DNA of 32,007 bases from positions 1 to 32,007 of the forward strand of contig JAUQZD010000022.1 in NCBI GenBank assembly GCA_030587405.1, in the 5' to 3' direction. The translations under genes and the position numbers were made by a program. A model generated the notes under the pieces. It made no database searches. It saw only the letters and a program-made list of their open reading frames with translations, and was not told the DNA's origin. This DNA comes from Candidatus Freyrarchaeum guaymasense. GTDB taxonomy: Archaea; Asgardarchaeota; Jordarchaeia; Jordarchaeales; Freyrarchaeaceae. This document shows, piece by piece, positions 30,263 to 32,007 of this stretch (position 1 is the first letter of the stretch; every line of letters starts with the position of its first letter).

Positions 30263-31245
30263 GCTTGACCACCGTTGCCTCTCTGTTCTTCCTCCTTGGG
30301 TGGAGCGGGGGGAGCCCCCTCGGCTCTTCTGACGGGGGGTTGGGGGAGTATCAGCATCGACGCGTCGATCTCCTCGATTATAGGCTTAGTTTCCGGTCTT
30401 AGGGTGGCTTTCACGGGTATTACGAGGAGTTCCGCGTGCGTCTTCCTCATTCCGGCGACGGCGGTCACGTCTATTGTTCCGGCCTCTATGAAGTGGGCTA
30501 CCTTGAAGCCTCGCTCCACCAGAGCTGGCTCAACCTCCTTAAAGGACTTCTCCATTATGTTGCATGCCGACGACAACACCTTCTCCTTTTCGAGGGTTGT
30601 CAGCTCTGACAGGGCGTCGCTGACCATTTCGACCGACTTCAGGAACGACTCGTCTATGTACGTGAGGAAAGTTATCTTAGCGTTGGGTCTGCATATGGTT
30701 ATGAGGGTTGGGAGGCATGCCTTTATCTCCCCCGGCTCCCTGACGAGGACCAGCACGCGGCTGAGAAGCCTTTGAGGCGTAACCTCGGACTTCTTAATGA
30801 TGAGGATCGGGAAGCCTACCTTTTGAACCAGGAGTTCAACCAGCTTCACCATGGAGGCGGCGGCCTCAACCGTTTCTGAGGGGGAGGGGACGACCAGGAG
30901 GCTGGGCTGGCCGCCCCTCGTTAACTCCACTATGAGGTTTACCAGGCTGTCTTCTGGAACGTGCTCCTCCACGTCGTGAACCCCTCTCCTTTCCAGTTCC
31001 TTCCTGACGGATTTGAAGGCATCCCTGCAGTTCTGCTTCATGCACACCAGCTTAACACTGCACGAGCACTTCTTGGCGAGGAACGCCGCGGCCCCCACCG
31101 TCGGCTCAAGGGGGATCGAGGTGTCTGGCAGCAGCAGGAGTATGGAGGCGAACGGTGACGGTTCAACCTCCCTCACCGGTATTATTAGGTGTTGCTTAAG
31201 TCTGCTTTCAAGCCGGGCAATCTTCTCTAAATCCTCCTTGCTCAA
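30259..31245 (-). CDS. Tandem universal-stress-protein-like (UspA/HUP) protein
   Basis: The protein has 328 residues in two alpha/beta halves (about 28-155 and 165-300) with the strand pattern of UspA domains: ASILLLLPDTS, SVKLVCMKQ, SLLVVPSPSET and FPILIIKKSE in the first; RVLVLVREPGE, KITFLTYIDESF, KVAHFIEAG and AELLVIPVKA in the second. The G-x2-G-x9-G-S/T nucleotide motif is not clear in either, so ATP binding is doubtful. The tail is proline- and glutamate-rich and probably disordered. The TTG start has GGGAGGG six bases upstream. It is followed by, and overlaps, the DUF2240-like gene. Confidence 0.65.
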   Translation of the reverse strand: MSKEDLEKIARLESRLKQHLIIPVREVEPSPFASILLLLPDTSIPLEPTVGAAAFLAKKCSCSVKLVCMKQNCRDAFKSVRKELERRGVHDVEEHVPEDSLVNLIVELTRGGQPSLLVVPSPSETVEAAASMVKLVELLVQKVGFPILIIKKSEVTPQRLLSRVLVLVREPGEIKACLPTLITICRPNAKITFLTYIDESFLKSVEMVSDALSELTTLEKEKVLSSACNIMEKSFKEVEPALVERGFKVAHFIEAGTIDVTAVAGMRKTHAELLVIPVKATLRPETKPIIEEIDASMLILPQPPVRRAEGAPPAPPKEEEQRGNGGQA

Positions 31246-31722
31246 TTGGAACCCTCCCGTGGGAGAACGAAGCTAACCTAACCTTCAGCACCCTCCTTTT
31301 AGAATAAAAGCTGGCGGGTATAAGTAGAAGGCGAAGAGGGGTGAAGACGCAACCCGGGGCGGGATTCGGAGGGGACGCGTGAACCGCTCAGGGTGAAACT
31401 ACACGTCTTGGGAGAGGCTGCCGGAAACTTCACCCCGTAAACCCCGTCAGGACTTAAGTTACCATTTATGCTCCCAGAACATTTAAACATTCACTTATCC
31501 CTCTTCTAAAAGACAATTACCTTCGGATTTAAAAATATTGGTAAGTTCCTCTACTTTCTCAGAGGCAGCACATAAAAAGTTTTTGCCCCTATTTATAAAG
31601 GGAATCTTTATAAAGGGAATCGAGGGTGCGGAGGGGTTGAAGGAGAAGACGCTTAATGGTTTAAGGGGTGCTCCGCCGCGCCGCCCATCCGGGAACGAAT
31701 GGAGGGTTTCCACCGTTAAGGC
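31246..31722. other. Intergenic region with tandem TATA-like repeat and a decayed frame
   Basis: No intact gene is seen in these 477 bases. On the plus strand a frame from GTG 31341 to TAA 31455, broken by one TGA (31380), reads GGDA, then TAQGETTRLGRG and LHPVNPVRT. This is reminiscent of a tnpB tail but carries no diagnostic motif. TATACCC-type sequence at about 31317-31326 may be the minus-strand promoter of the stress-type gene. The tandem repeat at 31592-31621 lies further right. Confidence 0.4.
31592..31621. repeat. Exact 15-base tandem duplication with TATA-like core
   Basis: TTTATAAAGGGAATC occurs twice head to tail with no mismatch. Each copy has a good TATA core (TTTATAAA, readable on both strands) and so might be a doubled promoter element. 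No gene starts within 200 bases on the plus strand inside this window. Confidence 0.85.
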
Positions 31723-32007
31723 TTAGTAGTAGTCGGGGTATAGCTTCGGGGAGGGGGGTTGACCGTGCTCTGAGGCTGGAAGCTTCCCTTCAAGGTAGTC
31801 TTTAACTGTTTTGAAGTCGTTAAGGCCTGACCCGGTGAGGATGCACACCACCCTTCCATCGAAGAGCTTCCAGTTGTTTCTGATGGCTGCTATGGGGGTC
31901 GCCGCTCCAGGCTCGACGAACAGTCCTTCACTCCTCGCAAGGTAGACTAGGGCGTCCATTATCTCCCTGTCCGAGACCGTTAGTATTCTCCCTCCGCTCT
32001 CCCTCGC
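31723..32007 (-). CDS. thrC: Threonine synthase, C-terminal part (runs off the window)
   Basis: Only the last 94 residues are present; the 5' part lies beyond the right edge. The visible sequence shows the typical C-terminus of the PLP-dependent threonine synthase: TVSDREIMDALVYLARSEGLF, here split as TVSDREIMDAL and ARSEGLFVEPGAAT, followed by VVCILTGSGLNDFKTV. These match the T-V-S-D-x-E-I, E-G-x-F-x-E-P and T-G-x-G-L-K-D patterns of the family. The enzyme makes threonine from O-phosphohomoserine. The last 20 residues (PASEHGQPPSPKLYPDYY) are an unremarkable polar tail. Confidence 0.85.
   Translation of the reverse strand, partial: ARESGGRILTVSDREIMDALVYLARSEGLFVEPGAATPIAAIRNNWKLFDGRVVCILTGSGLNDFKTVKDYLEGKLPASEHGQPPSPKLYPDYY

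Noticed and set aside
31380..31450. AGGGTGAAA followed 48 bases later by GTAAACCCC, reminiscent of RNase P RNA conserved regions
   Set aside because: The universally conserved P4-forming blocks (GAGGAAAGTCC type and ACAGAA type) are missing on either side, so RNase P RNA is not supported.
1..32007. CRISPR arrays and rRNA genes
   Set aside because: No regularly spaced repeats of 24-40 bases and no rRNA signature sequence were found on reading the window.

Overview
This window looks like a chromosome segment of a thermophilic archaeon, most likely an uncultured member of the TACK/Thermoproteota group. The evidence is archaeal promoters with TATA boxes, frequent GTG and TTG starts, an archaeal-type riboflavin pathway, an archaeal thiamine fusion (ThiD-ThiN), PDCD5, SepF, an archaeal PUA protein, a Sec11-type signal peptidase with a Ser/His pair, and a tRNA whose two apparent introns lie outside the anticodon loop. 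SepF points to FtsZ-based division. Methanofuran-biosynthesis homologues (mfnD, mfnF) point to C1 or methanofuran chemistry. I cannot name the genus.

Left part (1-5500). The window opens in a decayed tnpB tail. A roadblock/LC7-domain protein follows, then two coiled-coil proteins on the plus strand and a convergent third coiled-coil protein. A minus-strand pair encodes an XRE-type regulator and a PUA protein, and then comes a lone MFS transporter. Middle-left (5600-10600): signal peptidase I, an intron-containing tRNA-Gln(UUG), a large surface protein resembling ribophorin I, a Nudix hydrolase, PDCD5 and a PhoU-like protein.

Centre (10760-15580). SepF precedes a compact six-gene riboflavin operon: ribB, archaeal ribC, ribH, GTP cyclohydrolase III (arfA), an amidohydrolase of the deaminase type, and arfC. 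The amidohydrolase overlaps both neighbours and is the best candidate here for an undescribed activity. The aminopyrimidine deaminase of archaeal riboflavin synthesis has, to my knowledge, no generally accepted gene, and a deaminase-fold enzyme sits exactly where it would be needed.

Right part (15600-32007): a TPR protein, a second tnpB relic, a small membrane protein, a LarA-family enzyme, two tandem paralogous nucleotidyltransferases coupled to a PSTK-like kinase, ThiD-ThiN, an iron-sulfur XPD/RTEL1-like helicase followed by a PPP phosphatase, a HisA-like barrel divergent from mfnD, then mfnF. After that come a strongly structured intergenic element, a DUF2240-like protein coupled to a tandem universal-stress-type protein, and the C-terminal part of threonine synthase running off the window end. 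No CRISPR array, rRNA gene or intact transposase was seen.
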